In this document: piece after piece, positions 1-10,210 of the stretch
Numbering within the stretch: the stretch's first letter is position 1
Layout: each line of letters opens with the position of its first letter
Assembly: GCA_003971905.1 (NCBI GenBank)
Contig: RSEE01000008.1
Span: 1,094,307-1,158,306 of the forward strand
Origin: Moniliella sp. 'wahieum'
Taxonomy: Eukaryota > Basidiomycota > Moniliellomycetes > Moniliellales > Moniliellaceae
DNA: 64,000 nucleotides
Reading direction: 5' to 3'
The notes under the pieces: generated by a model
What the model was told of the DNA's origin: nothing
Seen by the model: only the letters and a program-made list of their open reading frames with translations
Databases searched by the model: none
Position numbers and translations under genes: made by a program

Positions 1-3000
1 CTTTGTTGCCCCCGACGGCCAGCCCATCGCGGTCTCTGCCGCTGGTCTGCCTCCCTGGTGCGCCTTTGACCCCCAAACGCTGACCTTTGCTGGCACTCCG
101 ACCGCACCAGCCCCCGACTCCTCCCATGTCATCATGTCTGCCGACGCCCCTACAGTCTCTCCGACTCCTTCCATCTCAAAACCCTGCAGGCGCCGGCGCC
201 CACGCTGCACATCCCGCTCGCACAGCAGCTGCCTTCCCTAGCTGCTGCGCGGGCCTCTACCGCACATGCTCCCCGACGGCTCCCTCGGCTGCCCCTCGCG
301 CTGGAGCTTTTCGCTCGGCTTCCAAGGTAACTCTTTGTTGTGCCCGACGACGCGACCCCGGTCTACTGGACAGCCCAGGGCGCAGACCATGCCGCGCTGC
401 CTGCCTGGCCACTTTCCCCTCGACCTATACCTTTACAGGCGTGGCGCCCGGCACGCCCACCACGGTCAACGTGACGGTGACCGCATCCAATCTCCCGGGC
501 TACGCGGACGTCGAGCAGCTTCAGCCTGGTTGTTGCCGAGCATGTGTTGACGCTCGCCCACCCTTTGTCTATGGCCAATGCGAGCGCTGGTATGCCCTTC
601 AACTATACGCTCCCCCTCGCCAGTCTCGAGCTGGATGGCTTCCCCATGTCTCAACCAATCTATGATGCAGTCCCTCACGATCATCGCCAAAACCTCTGCT
701 CTTGTGCTCACATTTGATCCGGTCACCCGTTCCTTCAACGGTATCCCTCCACTCACCAGAACCTCAGCAACCCGACCCGTTACGAGATCCCGATCGAGTT
801 TGCCCCCCAGTGCTCAATCTGACGACGAGCTCATCCCAACCCATCGACGTGTACCTGCCCTGCTCACGAGCACAATCTTGCCTGACGCTCACGCTATCGC
901 AAACAATGCTTTCTCGTATACCTGTCTTCCTACTTGACCCCCGCTGCATCCGCCGCGCCGCCAGGCACAATCCAATTCGCACCGAGGGAGCACCTACGTG
1001 GCTGCGCACCAATCTATCTGATGGGCTCCACTTGGTGGGAAACGTCCCGGGGACGGACAAGGGAACAGTACCCTAACCCTTTCCGTCGCTCGCCACGTGG
1101 CAGCCGCATTCAACTGGACCAGTACCGCCTCACTCAGGTCCTGGTCGCTCCTACTCCAACCTCTTCGTCTTCTTCACCCACATCTTTGGGTACCCCTCAT
1201 CATCCTACCAAAAGTCACCTTGGTCTTGGCTTGGGGGTCGGCCTCGGCTTGGGCGTGACCCTGCTGCTCGGGCTGGCAATGTTGCTCCTTGCTGCTGGCG
1301 CCGCACGCGCAAGACAGAGGACGAGCCCCCCTCCACCATCATGGTAGACACCACTGCAGTCCCTGCTTCGGCCAGCAATGTGGCGCTCGCAAATAGCGCG
1401 GCCGATATGGCCGGCGGCGAGGCGGACCTTGGCGCCCGGGACACCAATCAGCCGGGTAGTGTGGCTGGCACACGGCCTCGTCCTGCCCATGGCGCCCGTC
1501 TGGCCGCTTTCTTCGCTGCCCCACCCTGGTCCCGCCGCAAGGCCCCCGCAACTCCTCCCCCATTTGCTGCTGTGGCGAGAGCAACGCGTCTGTCGGAAGA
1601 GCCGCTGGAATCTCCCATGGCCTATCCATCCCGTGGTATACTCCTGCCCGCCGGTTCCTCCGTCTCGGCCACAAGCCCGGCAGGAGCCACTGGGGTGCAG
1701 CTGCCGTCCGATCCCACCTCCACCGCTGTGAGTGGCGTGGGTCGAGACAGTTCAGGGGCTAATGACGCTTCCGTCCCAGCCATGGCAGTCGGCTTGTCGT
1801 CCAGCGCGGCGAATGACATCGCCATCACCACCACCCGGATGGCCCCGTCCCCCCTCTGCCCTCGAACACTACTGGATCCGACCACGAAGCCGAAACGGGT
1901 TTCGGTACGCGATCTAGCGATTCGGGCCAAAGTGTGCCCCGTCCTTTGCCCTTCTTTACCAACTTGCGCACCAGGAAACCGGCACCGCCATTGCCCCATA
2001 CATCTGCAAAAGGGATTGGGAGCAGTACGGGGGATGGTTCGAGACCCACCATTGCAGCCAGTTCCATCCCTGGTCCCTCGGTCCCACGCCAGCCGCACCA
2101 CCCTCCGCTTTCGCCCAAAGCCAGCTGGGAAACTGGCTTGTTTAGCAGCTCTACCGGCTCGGGCAGGGAACCCGCCGCGGGCTCCGGCACGGGCTCGGGC
2201 TCGGGGCCGCAAGCAGCCTTCCCTCTGGCGGAGGAGGGAATGTGCTGGTGGGCGCGGTCGGCGCAGGATCCGGACGCGGCGGCGGCGGGTCGGCATCCCA
2301 ACGCCGTGTACCCCCCTCCTCGCCGCCTCGACCGCCAACCAGCTCCTCAGCCGCCGATTCCTGGGGTCACCGACGTCACGCTCCCTCTTCTTCGCTCGCT
2401 TCGAGCATTGCCTTGGCTCCGACTCGTCCGGTCTCCGCAGCCGTCGCCAAGCTTCCGCTCCAGGTCCGGGTCCGGGTCCGGCTCGGGGCGCTTTGCGCGA
2501 CTCGATCCTCATCCCCCCGCCATGTTCCGGGGGAGGGGGCACCCGGCACAGGTGGCCGCGCCCCCCGAACCTACTCCCGATGGTTCTGTCGTCGGTGGGT
2601 TGTCCAGCACGCATTCGTCCATGTTTTCCGATGCGGAGATGCGGAGGACGTTGTGGCCGGTACCGGTACCGCCGCCGTACGAACGAGCATGTTGAGCTAT
2701 GCCCGATCCAGCGAGGCGGCGAGCCACCAGCTGGTCATCCTACCCGTACCGCCCATTCGTCCCGCTCCGTCTACAGCCAAGACCGGGCAGGCGTGCCTGC
2801 GTTGGCTCGTTTTTCAGCTTTTGGTCCTGCGTCCGTCTGGCCCTCGGGCGACGAGGGGGTGGGCTACGCATTTGCCCCGGCGTACGAAGAGCCCGCCGAA
2901 ACATCGTCTCTCCGTCTCTGAACCCGGCTGAGCTCCCGCCATCCTTCGGTTCGTCCCCCTTGGCACCCTCGGGCGGTCTGTCGCCGTCGCCGTCAGACGT

Positions 3001-3718
3001 TGCCGATGCGCACGAACGCGAAGTTTCCCTGACGCTGGCCGCGGCCGAGGTGGTGGCGCGGGGGAGCACGCGGTTGCCCATCCAACAGGTGATCGGGTAC
3101 GCGGGCGAGCGCCTGGCCGTCCCCCTTGACCTTACTTCCCCCTCCGCCGCGGGAGCGGGTCCACGAACTCCTACTCCCAACCCTCTTACTCCTACTCCCG
3201 CTCCCACTCCCGCTCGCGCTCCTACGTCCCGCCGCGCTCCACCCGCACCGTACTACCCTGGTCCTCGACGACCCTAGCAGCCGGGACCACCTCACCTACC
3301 CGTCCTGGCTCTCCTGGCGCACTGGGACGAGCAGGGCGGGCAGTTGAGGGGGCAAGTGCCCATGGGCCTGAGCACGACGGCGCGTATCCCGCTGGCGCTG
3401 CTGGGCGGGACCTCGCGCGCCTTGTCGCCCATCCCGTCCGTCGGCACCTTATCCGCTGCAGCGGCTGTGCGTACGCCCCCACCACCCTCGCCCGCCTCGG
3501 GCCGGTCCAGCTCCACCGCCACCACTACCCCGCGTGTGCACCAAGGCGAGCGCGTCTCCCCGCACAGTTTGGTCCCGCCTTCGTCGCCCCCGTCGCCTGC
3601 GCCTGCGCCTTCGCCCATCCCCTGGGGCCGTGAGGCAGACCTGGTCGCCCGGTTCGTACTGGAGCTGCAGCCTGCGCGGTCGGGGGGCCTGCCTCGCGCG
3701 CACCCTGCGCCGTACTGA
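1..3718 (+). CDS. Axl2-like membrane protein with cadherin-like (CADG) domains, 5' end outside window
   Basis: Axl2-type proteins are type I membrane proteins that mark bud or division sites. Visible pieces, in order: a CADG signature around 50-105 (LPPWCAFDPQTLTFAGTP), a second stretch at 265-520 (SRWSFSLGFQG, then TFPSTYTFTGVAPGTPT), and a third near 700-745 (LTFDPVTRSFNGIPP). A single hydrophobic Gly/Leu/Ala-rich segment at about 1206-1310 is the likely transmembrane helix. A Ser/Pro/Gly-rich presumed cytoplasmic tail of about 800 residues follows to a stop at 3716-3718. The reading frame has to change at least five times (near 160, 290, 415, 700 and 1330, and again in the tail) to keep conserved sequence open. 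The start lies upstream of base 1. The CADG plus one-TM layout is the basis of the call; the bud-site role is inferred from the family. Confidence 0.7.
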
Positions 3719-3735
3719 GTGTCTCGTTTCGCTTC

Positions 3736-3769
3736 GGTTTGGTTTGGTTTGGTTTGGTTTGGTTTGGTT
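3736..3769. repeat. (GGTTT)n pentanucleotide repeat
   Basis: About seven copies of GGTTT begin 18 bases after the stop of the Axl2-like gene, so they lie in its presumed 3' UTR. Confidence 0.9.
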
Positions 3770-5093
3770 CAGTTCGTTTCACCTTCACTTTCTTGTCTTT
3801 TTCTGTGCGACGGGCGTGAGCTGCTGCGGGGCGAGCGAACCGCCCGCCGCGGAGGCAGGCGCTGCGGTGCCCTGTTGGTTGATGGTGTTGATTGTCGATT
3901 GTCAATTGTCCTCGGCCGGCACGCTCTCTCCCTACTCTTCGTCCTCCTTTCCTCTCCCCTCAACAGTAATACCTCTGTGCCACCTTCCCCCCCCCGCCCT
4001 TCCATCATGCCCCCCCCATCTACCCTCCCCGACCCTATGCCAAAAATGCACTACTAGCGATAGTGACCTACCTACCTACCTACTTCTTTGTTGTGGTACC
4101 TGGTTTCCGAGGTTTCCCTCCATACCCACCTGTTCCTCTTCGCCCTTCGTCCCTGCCTCCTTTTCCCTTCCCCCTTCTTCCGGGCTTAATTGGTTCCCTG
4201 CATAATGCACAAGAACTGGTAATCGGTAACCACCCTTGATCCGCGCGCTCCTTGGCCCGCCCATGACTTTAATTGGTGACTGGGCGACTTCGTTGTGATT
4301 TGGTTCCGACGACGCGACTCGTAATATGTGACTCGTTATTTACTGGCACCTTTTTTCTCTCCTCGTCTTGCTCTCTCCTCCTGAATAACCTCTTCGTCCG
4401 CGTCCTACTGGCAATCCCTACTATAATCTCTTCCGTCATACAACATACATGCATTACACAGACGAGGAAAGGGGGGAAAGAAGCACACATGGGGCACATG
4501 GGCCGGCACTACCGCCCCCCCCCCCAGTGTCGCAAGCCCGATAGCAAACTCACCAATAAACATAACGTAACGAATGGTATATGTTTTTTGCTGAGCCCCT
4601 CTTTTGTTCGTGCGACCAAGCGGGGGGAGTACGCCATGTACCCCCTCCTCCGTCCGAGCGGATTTTGTAGTGACTGCCAGTGGAGGCGAGGCGTGGCGAG
4701 TTCGCCGGACGTTGTGCCCATAGTAATACTAGCTTGACGCAGTGACGTGACGACGGTCTAGTACGAGCCACGGCAGGGCCATCGATTCTGACACCCCGAC
4801 GGCCCTCAGATCTCACTCTCCCTGCAATGGCGATACGGGATGTACGCGGGTGCGGCGACGGCTTCGGTCCTCCTTGAAGCAGTTTCTGTACTTTTCCATC
4901 GCCCTCCCGTCTACGAAAATCGGACCGTCGTAGTGTGGCGCGGGAGTCCTACGCCTTGGCCACTATCTATGACCCATGGCCGGTTCTACCTCATGCACGG
5001 GCCGTTTGTACTGGACCCTTACTTGTCCACTTTCTACGACAGTCGGTATGCCGGCATGGGTTGGGCCCGCACCGCGCCTGTAGCAATAACGTC

Positions 5094-5110
5094 AACGTTC
5101 AACGTTCAAC
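5094..5110. repeat. AACGTTC heptamer stutter
   Basis: Two full copies plus AAC. The hexamer AACGTT is palindromic. The same word recurs singly or doubled at 16351, 26005, 49633, 50333 (opposite strand), 56866 and 60806. Confidence 0.8.
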
Positions 5111-5479
5111 AAGGTGATGGGGTGGCGGGGGCATTCCTGCCTGGCAGGGAAGACGGGAAGGGAAGATCCCCCTTAGGGGTGTACACGCAGCAAGCAGACC
5201 GGAAGCAATCCACCCCTCACATGCATCGCACGTCCCATAGAGAGGTGGGGTGCCCGTGCGGAGCGGAGCCAAGCCACAATCACATGCCCCGACACACTGA
5301 GGACGGGCCCCAACGCCAACATATAAGCAAAATGGAGCCCCCAGCAAGCGAGGATGAGCGCAACGGAATGCAAGGCAACACAGTCGACAGACACAGGAGA
5401 GGGTCAAGTGGACCCGAATCATCGAGGATGAAGAAGAACACAACAAAACAGCACCTCAATGCACGTCAAAAAACGACGA

Positions 5480-6149
5480 CTAGGCCGAATCAAAGTTGGG
5501 TCCTGACGCGCGCGACGGGGTCAGTATCTTCCAGCCGGCCTACCCCCGTCCGAGAAAGAAATCGACAGGGGCAACAGGGTACTTACCTCGCTTGAACCGG
5601 ATCGGACCAACGACCTTGGGATCGTCGAGCCGGACGGGGCGGGTGCCCTGGACGACTTGGATCACCCCATCGCAAGCCAAAGCGAGCGCGGCGGAACGAA
5701 CGACGGGCAGGGCGGCGCGCCAATAGGGTGCATGGGCCAAGGCGGCCGAGATGGCCACATGCTCCTCCCCTCGTTCTTCCTCCCCGACCCCCCGAGGCAG
5801 AAGCAGAAGGCGAACTCTCCTGCGCGCCGGACCCGGACCCGTTCCATCCCGCCCCCGATTCTGCCGAATCGAGCGCCAGCGCACCGTCCATCCCTTCCGT
5901 CTCACTTACAGTCATGGGCGCCGAGGCCGGCGTGTCTCCGCCCAAAGAGCTGCTCGAGACAAAAAGCAACTGGGCTGGGCAGAGCCAGAAGAACCAGCGC
6001 TGTGATTGTTCGAGTTGGAAGATCCTTCTTCCCCAGACCCCGATGAGCCAGATCCGCCGCCGCCGCCTCCGCCAGAGCCGGAGCCAGAGGCAGAGCCAGA
6101 GCCGGAGCCAGAGGCAGAGCCAGAGCCGGAGCCAGAGCCAGAGCCAAGA

Positions 6150-6186
<37 letters not shown>

Positions 6187-7907
6187 CAGAACCAGAGCCA
6201 GAGTTGGACCTCGAGCCCGAGTTGGAGCCCAAGCCGGAACCCGAGCTGGAACCTGACCCGGAAGCAGAGATGGATCCGTTGGAGCGACCGTCAGGCACGT
6301 GGCTGGGGCAGAGTAGGCCAAGGAGGAGGCGTACGGCGAGGTGGAGCGAAGCGAGTGGTGATGTAGGAGAGACGTCATTAGGTTCAAGGAACGCAGGTGC
6401 TCCGGTGGGAGCTCGTGGTTGGAATCGATCGGTCGAGTCAATTGATGCAAAGCCGGGCGGGGTGCGGCGGCTTGTTGCTGAACAGCTTGGTGGTGAGATA
6501 GGTCGGCAACCAACGCGGAGCTGGCGAGCGGGTCAACCGGATGAGCGGACAGCTGTTGCTCCGTATGCCCGTTCCCGTCCACACAAGAGGCAAAGGCAGT
6601 TGAGGAGGAAGACTGGGACGGGAAGGAAGGGGTAGCTGCTTCCACTTCCCCTCTACATAGCTGACCATCCTCCTGCCCCGAACCCGAGAGTGGCGACGGA
6701 TCAGTGGGATCTTCCGACTCGTGCTCCGAATCTTGGTCCGACACATTACCTGAATCCCCAGCTTCGTCCGACCGCGCCGCCGCTTCATCCGCCGCATCCG
6801 CGTCCGCACGCAGCACATCCGGCGCATACGTGGAGGCATACTCGTCCGCACTCAGAGTGGGATGGGAGGAGGCAGAAGGGTAAGCGTAGGGTGAAGAATC
6901 GTGTTGGCCGACAACAGGCACACTGTTCTCGGGTTCAACAGATGAAGAGGTGGTGCGGCTGGATGCACCGTCAATTGTAGCGCAGGGCACCGCCAACTGA
7001 CCATCCACACCTGTCGTATCCGTCGCATCCGTCACATCCGTCACATCCGTCGTATCTGTCGCAGGCGGGGCAGCATGCGAGTTGGGCGCCACATGACAAC
7101 GGCGAGGATGGTGGTTAAAGGGAGTGGGGCCATGAGCGTGGGCGTTGGTGTGGACGTGGACGTGGGCATGGGAAGTAGGCTTCATGGGAGGGACGAAGAA
7201 CCCGACGATCCGCCGGAGCCTGATCCTGATCCCAAACCCGAACCCGAACCCGGGCCAACAGCAGACTCACCAGACCCAGCCGCCAAACTACTCCCGGTCG
7301 ACCGGGCCCCACCCGATCCCGATCCCGATCCCGATCCCGAGCCAGTTCGAAGGGCTGGGTCGGTGCCGGCGGAGAAGGTTGGGAGTGGAGAGGCAGGTTG
7401 CTCGACGGGTCTTTTCTCCCGCTCTGTAAGGAAGGCAAGACGGGCAACGTCCGAGGGGCAGATACTGTGCCTCCTGGGTTGCGCTAACAACGTCTTGATG
7501 GCTGCCGTCACCTCCTCCTGGGACGGAAGCGAAATCTGCTCCACTGGCGGCCACGGGTACGCAGGCGGCCACGGAGCGGAGGATGGTCTTCCGGCGGGCG
7601 GGATGCCGCACGGTTGGCCACGGTATGCGATGAGGAGAGGCGAGCAGATCGGCAGGGGGGGCAGCCGAGCCGGAGTGGGCCTATACGAGCGCCCAGGCGG
7701 GTTGGTCCGACCAGCGCTGGCGGGGCAGAAGAGGGCACAGGTGTGGACCGCTGCGGTGCTGGCACGGCTGGGAAGAGTACCGGAGCGGTCGTGGGACGCC
7801 GGACGGTTGGAGGGCAGGTCGCGCAACCGGCGAGGGGGGCGGGTACGGTGGCGTTGGGGCCAGGCACCCTGGTGGAGGAGGGAGTGGTGAATTGGGCTGG
7901 TACTCAT
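5480..7907 (-). CDS. DUF3253-like winged-helix protein with a ~550-codon low-complexity insert
   Basis: The two halves of a DUF3253-type domain lie far apart in one gene. The first half, complement(7431..7523), reads [26 protein letters not shown]; bacterial relatives have a CPSEVAR motif here. The second half, complement(5585..5767), reads [20 protein letters not shown] then [11 protein letters not shown], matching the usual WR-x-LMPxVR ... GPIRxRxG half. Between them are 1,663 bases coding Ser-Gly, Asp-Thr, His and Gln-rich sequence. The C-terminus is spliced: an 84-nt intron at 5503-5586 (donor GTAAGT, branch TACTGAC) leads to a last exon ending PNFDSA. The start chosen is the ATG at 7907; another in a second frame at 7867 is possible. 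Frame changes occur near 7180, 5910 and 5800. The family has no established function, though the fold suggests nucleic-acid binding. The domain match is fairly secure; the single-gene structure is inference. Confidence 0.55.
5503..5586 (-). other. Intron of the DUF3253-like gene
   Basis: On the minus strand: GTAAGT donor directly after the conserved RFKRG, branch-like TACTGAC, acceptor CAG; 84 nt. Splicing adds nine codons and a TAG at 5480-5482. Confidence 0.7.
6066..6200. repeat. (GAGCCA)n hexanucleotide repeat in coding sequence
   Basis: An imperfect GAGCCA/GAGCCG/GCAGAG array. On the gene's minus strand the three frames give Ser-Gly, Ala-Leu or Trp/Leu-type dipeptide runs. Ser-Gly is the likely real one because it joins the flanking hydrophilic sequence. 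Confidence 0.85.
7311..7340. repeat. (CCCGAT)n repeat in coding sequence
   Basis: Five copies of CCCGAT, inside the low-complexity insert of the DUF3253-like gene. Confidence 0.85.
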
Positions 7908-8452
7908 TGGAAAAGGACCAGGAGGACGGGGTGGGAGCGGTGGTGGGGATGGTGGCGTGGGCGTGGGCGCTGTTCGCGACAGGCGGAGCGGGAGCAGTGG
8001 CGCCAGAGACAGAGGGAGAGGAAGAGGGAGAGGCTGAGGCGTGCGGAGGCGAGAGGGCGCGAGATCGGTGGCTGCGGGTGCGCCGGTTGCGTGCACGCGG
8101 GGGTGGGGTGGAAGAAGGGGCAGGCGGGGCGCGGGGCAGGCAGGTGGGTGCGTGGAATGGCAGAGGAAGGGTTGAGGGAGGGGGCAGGGGCGCGGGTCAG
8201 GTGTGATGAGCGGGGCGGGTGCGGAGAGGCGGAGGGCCAGTGGCGCAGCAGCTGCCCATGGAGGAAGCGATGCTGGGGCGGGGCAGCGGGGGTAGTAGGG
8301 CAGGGGAGGGAAAGGGGAAGGAATCACGCTCTCGAAGGGCAGGCGATGGGACCTGTTTCTTCCGGCACGGGGGGAGCTCCTAGAGTAGTAGGAGGGAGGG
8401 GCACAAAGTGGGGGGCAGACGGAGCACGCGACACGGTGGCAGCCGAGTGAGG

Positions 8453-8596
8453 CGGAGGGAAGGGAGGGAAGGGAGGAAGGGGAGGGAAGTGGAGGGAAGT
8501 GGAGGAAGTGGAGGAAGTGGAGGGAAGTGGAGGGAGTGGAGGGAAGTGGAGGGAAGTGGAGAAAGTGGAGAGAAGTGGAGAGAAGCGGAAGGCGGC
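8453..8596. repeat. GGAAGTGGA-type purine tandem repeat
   Basis: A degenerate GGAAGTGGAGG array, purine on the plus strand. On the strand of the downstream gene it is a long pyrimidine tract about 550 bp upstream of its ATG, as is common in fungal promoters. Confidence 0.8.
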
Positions 8597-9299
8597 GGGA
8601 AGAAAGGCGAAGAGAATAGGTGGGGAGAAGAGCGCAGAGAAAAGCGCAACGAAAAGCGCAGAGGAGCGAGGCGAGTGAGGGCGAAGACTTGCGCTGGAAG
8701 CACAACAGCAGACAGCTCGGACGCGAGTCCAGCTGCCAGGGCAGGCGAGCCAAGCGGAGCCAAGCCGAGCCAAGCCAGGAGGCGAGGTCGTGGTGGCAAA
8801 AAGAAGAAGCCGCTGGCCACGCCTGCCGTCTTGGCCTCCTCTCCGATGCCACGCAGCATATAATAATGACCAACACCCGCTCTGCTCTCCTCGACCCGCC
8901 TGCAGCCAGCCCTCTCGGGGCTCTGGCGCCAGCGGGTGCCACCAGTACCCAGTACGCTCCCCGGGTGCTCCCAGGTGCGACCGCACGCTGCCCCCCCCCG
9001 CGCTTCCCGCGCGCCACATGTCTCTCCCGCGCTCCGAGGCGTGAGGAGTGCACTGCCCCCTGCTGTCCCGATCCCCAACGATGGTCCGACAAGGGTTCCC
9101 TGCTCGCATCCGAGACATTATAATCCGATACACTCCCGCCATGCCGCTACGTCTGGCGCTCCGATGGCCCATCAGTGAAATTACTATCCCTCGAACATAA
9201 CTGTGACATGTGATGCATGCTGCATCGGTCGTGTGACGGCCACCGCAAATCGCCCTTGTGATGCCTTGTTGTGCCATGCGTGCTCACTATATAGCTCAC

Positions 9300-9372
9300 T
9301 AGCTTCAAGCTTCACTAGCTTCACTAGCACTGAGTACTCAACTGAGTACCGACTACTGACTACTGACTACTG
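9300..9372. repeat. Cluster of AAGCTT, ACTAG, GAGTACT and TGACTAC stutters
   Basis: In 73 bases: AGCTTCAAGCTTC, TTCACTAGCTTCACTAG, TGAGTACTCAACTGAGTAC, then three period-7 copies of TGACTAC. Confidence 0.75.
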
Positions 9373-10087
9373 CGTGCGCCTGGCCACCACATGGCTGGCC
9401 TCTTTGGGCCCGCCGCACATGGGGCGGCAGCTGCGTAGCTACTAGTTCCATGGGCGAGGAGGAGCGGCAGCTGTGCCGCGCTCCCCTTCGTCCCATCCGC
9501 CTGCAACGTGGCATGAAACCCGCTGTGGTGTCCTCCAGCGCTCATCTCATCGACATCTCAGTCGATCTCAGATCTCATCCATCTCATCTTCCCTCGTACG
9601 ACGCGGATGAGAGATTGGAGATTGAAAGATCGCGTTGGGAAGTGCCTCCTAGATCCCTCTCCACAACCTCTCCCGCGTGGAGTGGCCTAAGTGCGTCCTT
9701 TTCCCCGCAAGCGCACTGGGGCGTCCCAACCAACACACACCTGTCCTACGTACTTTGTTTCCCCGTCTGCCACAGTGAATGGACAAGAGAGGGACCGAGC
9801 GAGGTTGGGTTAGGCCGGAGGCTGGATCGGTAGTCAGAAAATACAAGGGAACGGGGGGACGGGAGAACGGGGAACGGGGGAAAGGGGGCGAGGGGGAAAT
9901 GGGAGGGAAGGAGAGAAAGATTGGGGTTCTGCGGTTGTGTTGGGGGGTTGGGGGAGAGCTGTTGAACGTTGATGCAAGGGTATGGGGCTGCAATGAAACG
10001 CAAACGAATGGAAGGGGGTGAGGGGTGGGGGGGGGAAAGTGCCGAGCCCTCAAGGCGAGGGTTCAAGAGGGGGATTGAGATAAGTAG

Positions 10088-10115
10088 GAGGTAAGAGGTA
10101 AGAGGTAAGAGGTAA
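10088..10115. repeat. (GAGGTAA)n heptamer repeat
   Basis: Four period-7 copies, just beyond the 3' end of the P4-ATPase gene and followed by the CCTAGG palindrome. Confidence 0.85.
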
Positions 10116-10210
10116 GCCGCCTAGGTAGGCGGTAGACGGGTAGGGAGGATCGAATACAGCGGGGTACGAGAGGAGCGAGACGACGGGGGCACCGCGAAAC
10201 AAAACCAGCC

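Larger units (their letters stand above)
3719..5479. other. Intergenic region between convergent genes
   Basis: This holds the 3' flanks of the Axl2-like gene (+) and the DUF3253-like gene (-). I see the GGTTT repeat, a short (CCTA)n run at 4069-4084, T- and C-rich tracts, and an AACGTTC stutter at 5094-5110. A plus-strand open frame crosses 4840-5595 but has no recognisable protein character and overlaps the neighbouring gene's last exons. No RNA gene seen. Confidence 0.6.
7908..10210. other. Intergenic region upstream of the DUF3253-like gene
   Basis: Contains a strand-asymmetric purine tract (8453-8596), then an ordinary spacer with palindromic stutters at 9300-9372 and 9541-9590 and a (GAGGTAA)n run at 10088-10115. 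Long minus-strand open frames here (to 9092 and 9277) are mostly Leu/Pro/Ser/His read from the pyrimidine tract and are not supported as protein. Confidence 0.5.

Noticed and set aside
1068-1082. CCCTAACCCT word as an interstitial telomere
   Set aside because: A single 10-base match inside the coding part of the Axl2-like gene; likely chance.
4840-5595. 251-codon plus-strand frame
   Set aside because: No motifs, overlaps the last exons of the minus-strand DUF3253-like gene and has spacer-like composition.
5902-6280. Ala-Leu repeat reading of the GAGCCA array as a transmembrane segment
   Set aside because: The alternating Leu-Ala run arises from a hexanucleotide repeat in one frame. The Ser-Gly frame connects better to hydrophilic flanks, so a membrane helix is not supported.
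7182-9092. 636-codon minus-strand open frame
   Set aside because: Only its last 240 or so codons look real, and they are used in the DUF3253-like gene. The upstream part is a translated purine/pyrimidine tandem repeat and spacer.
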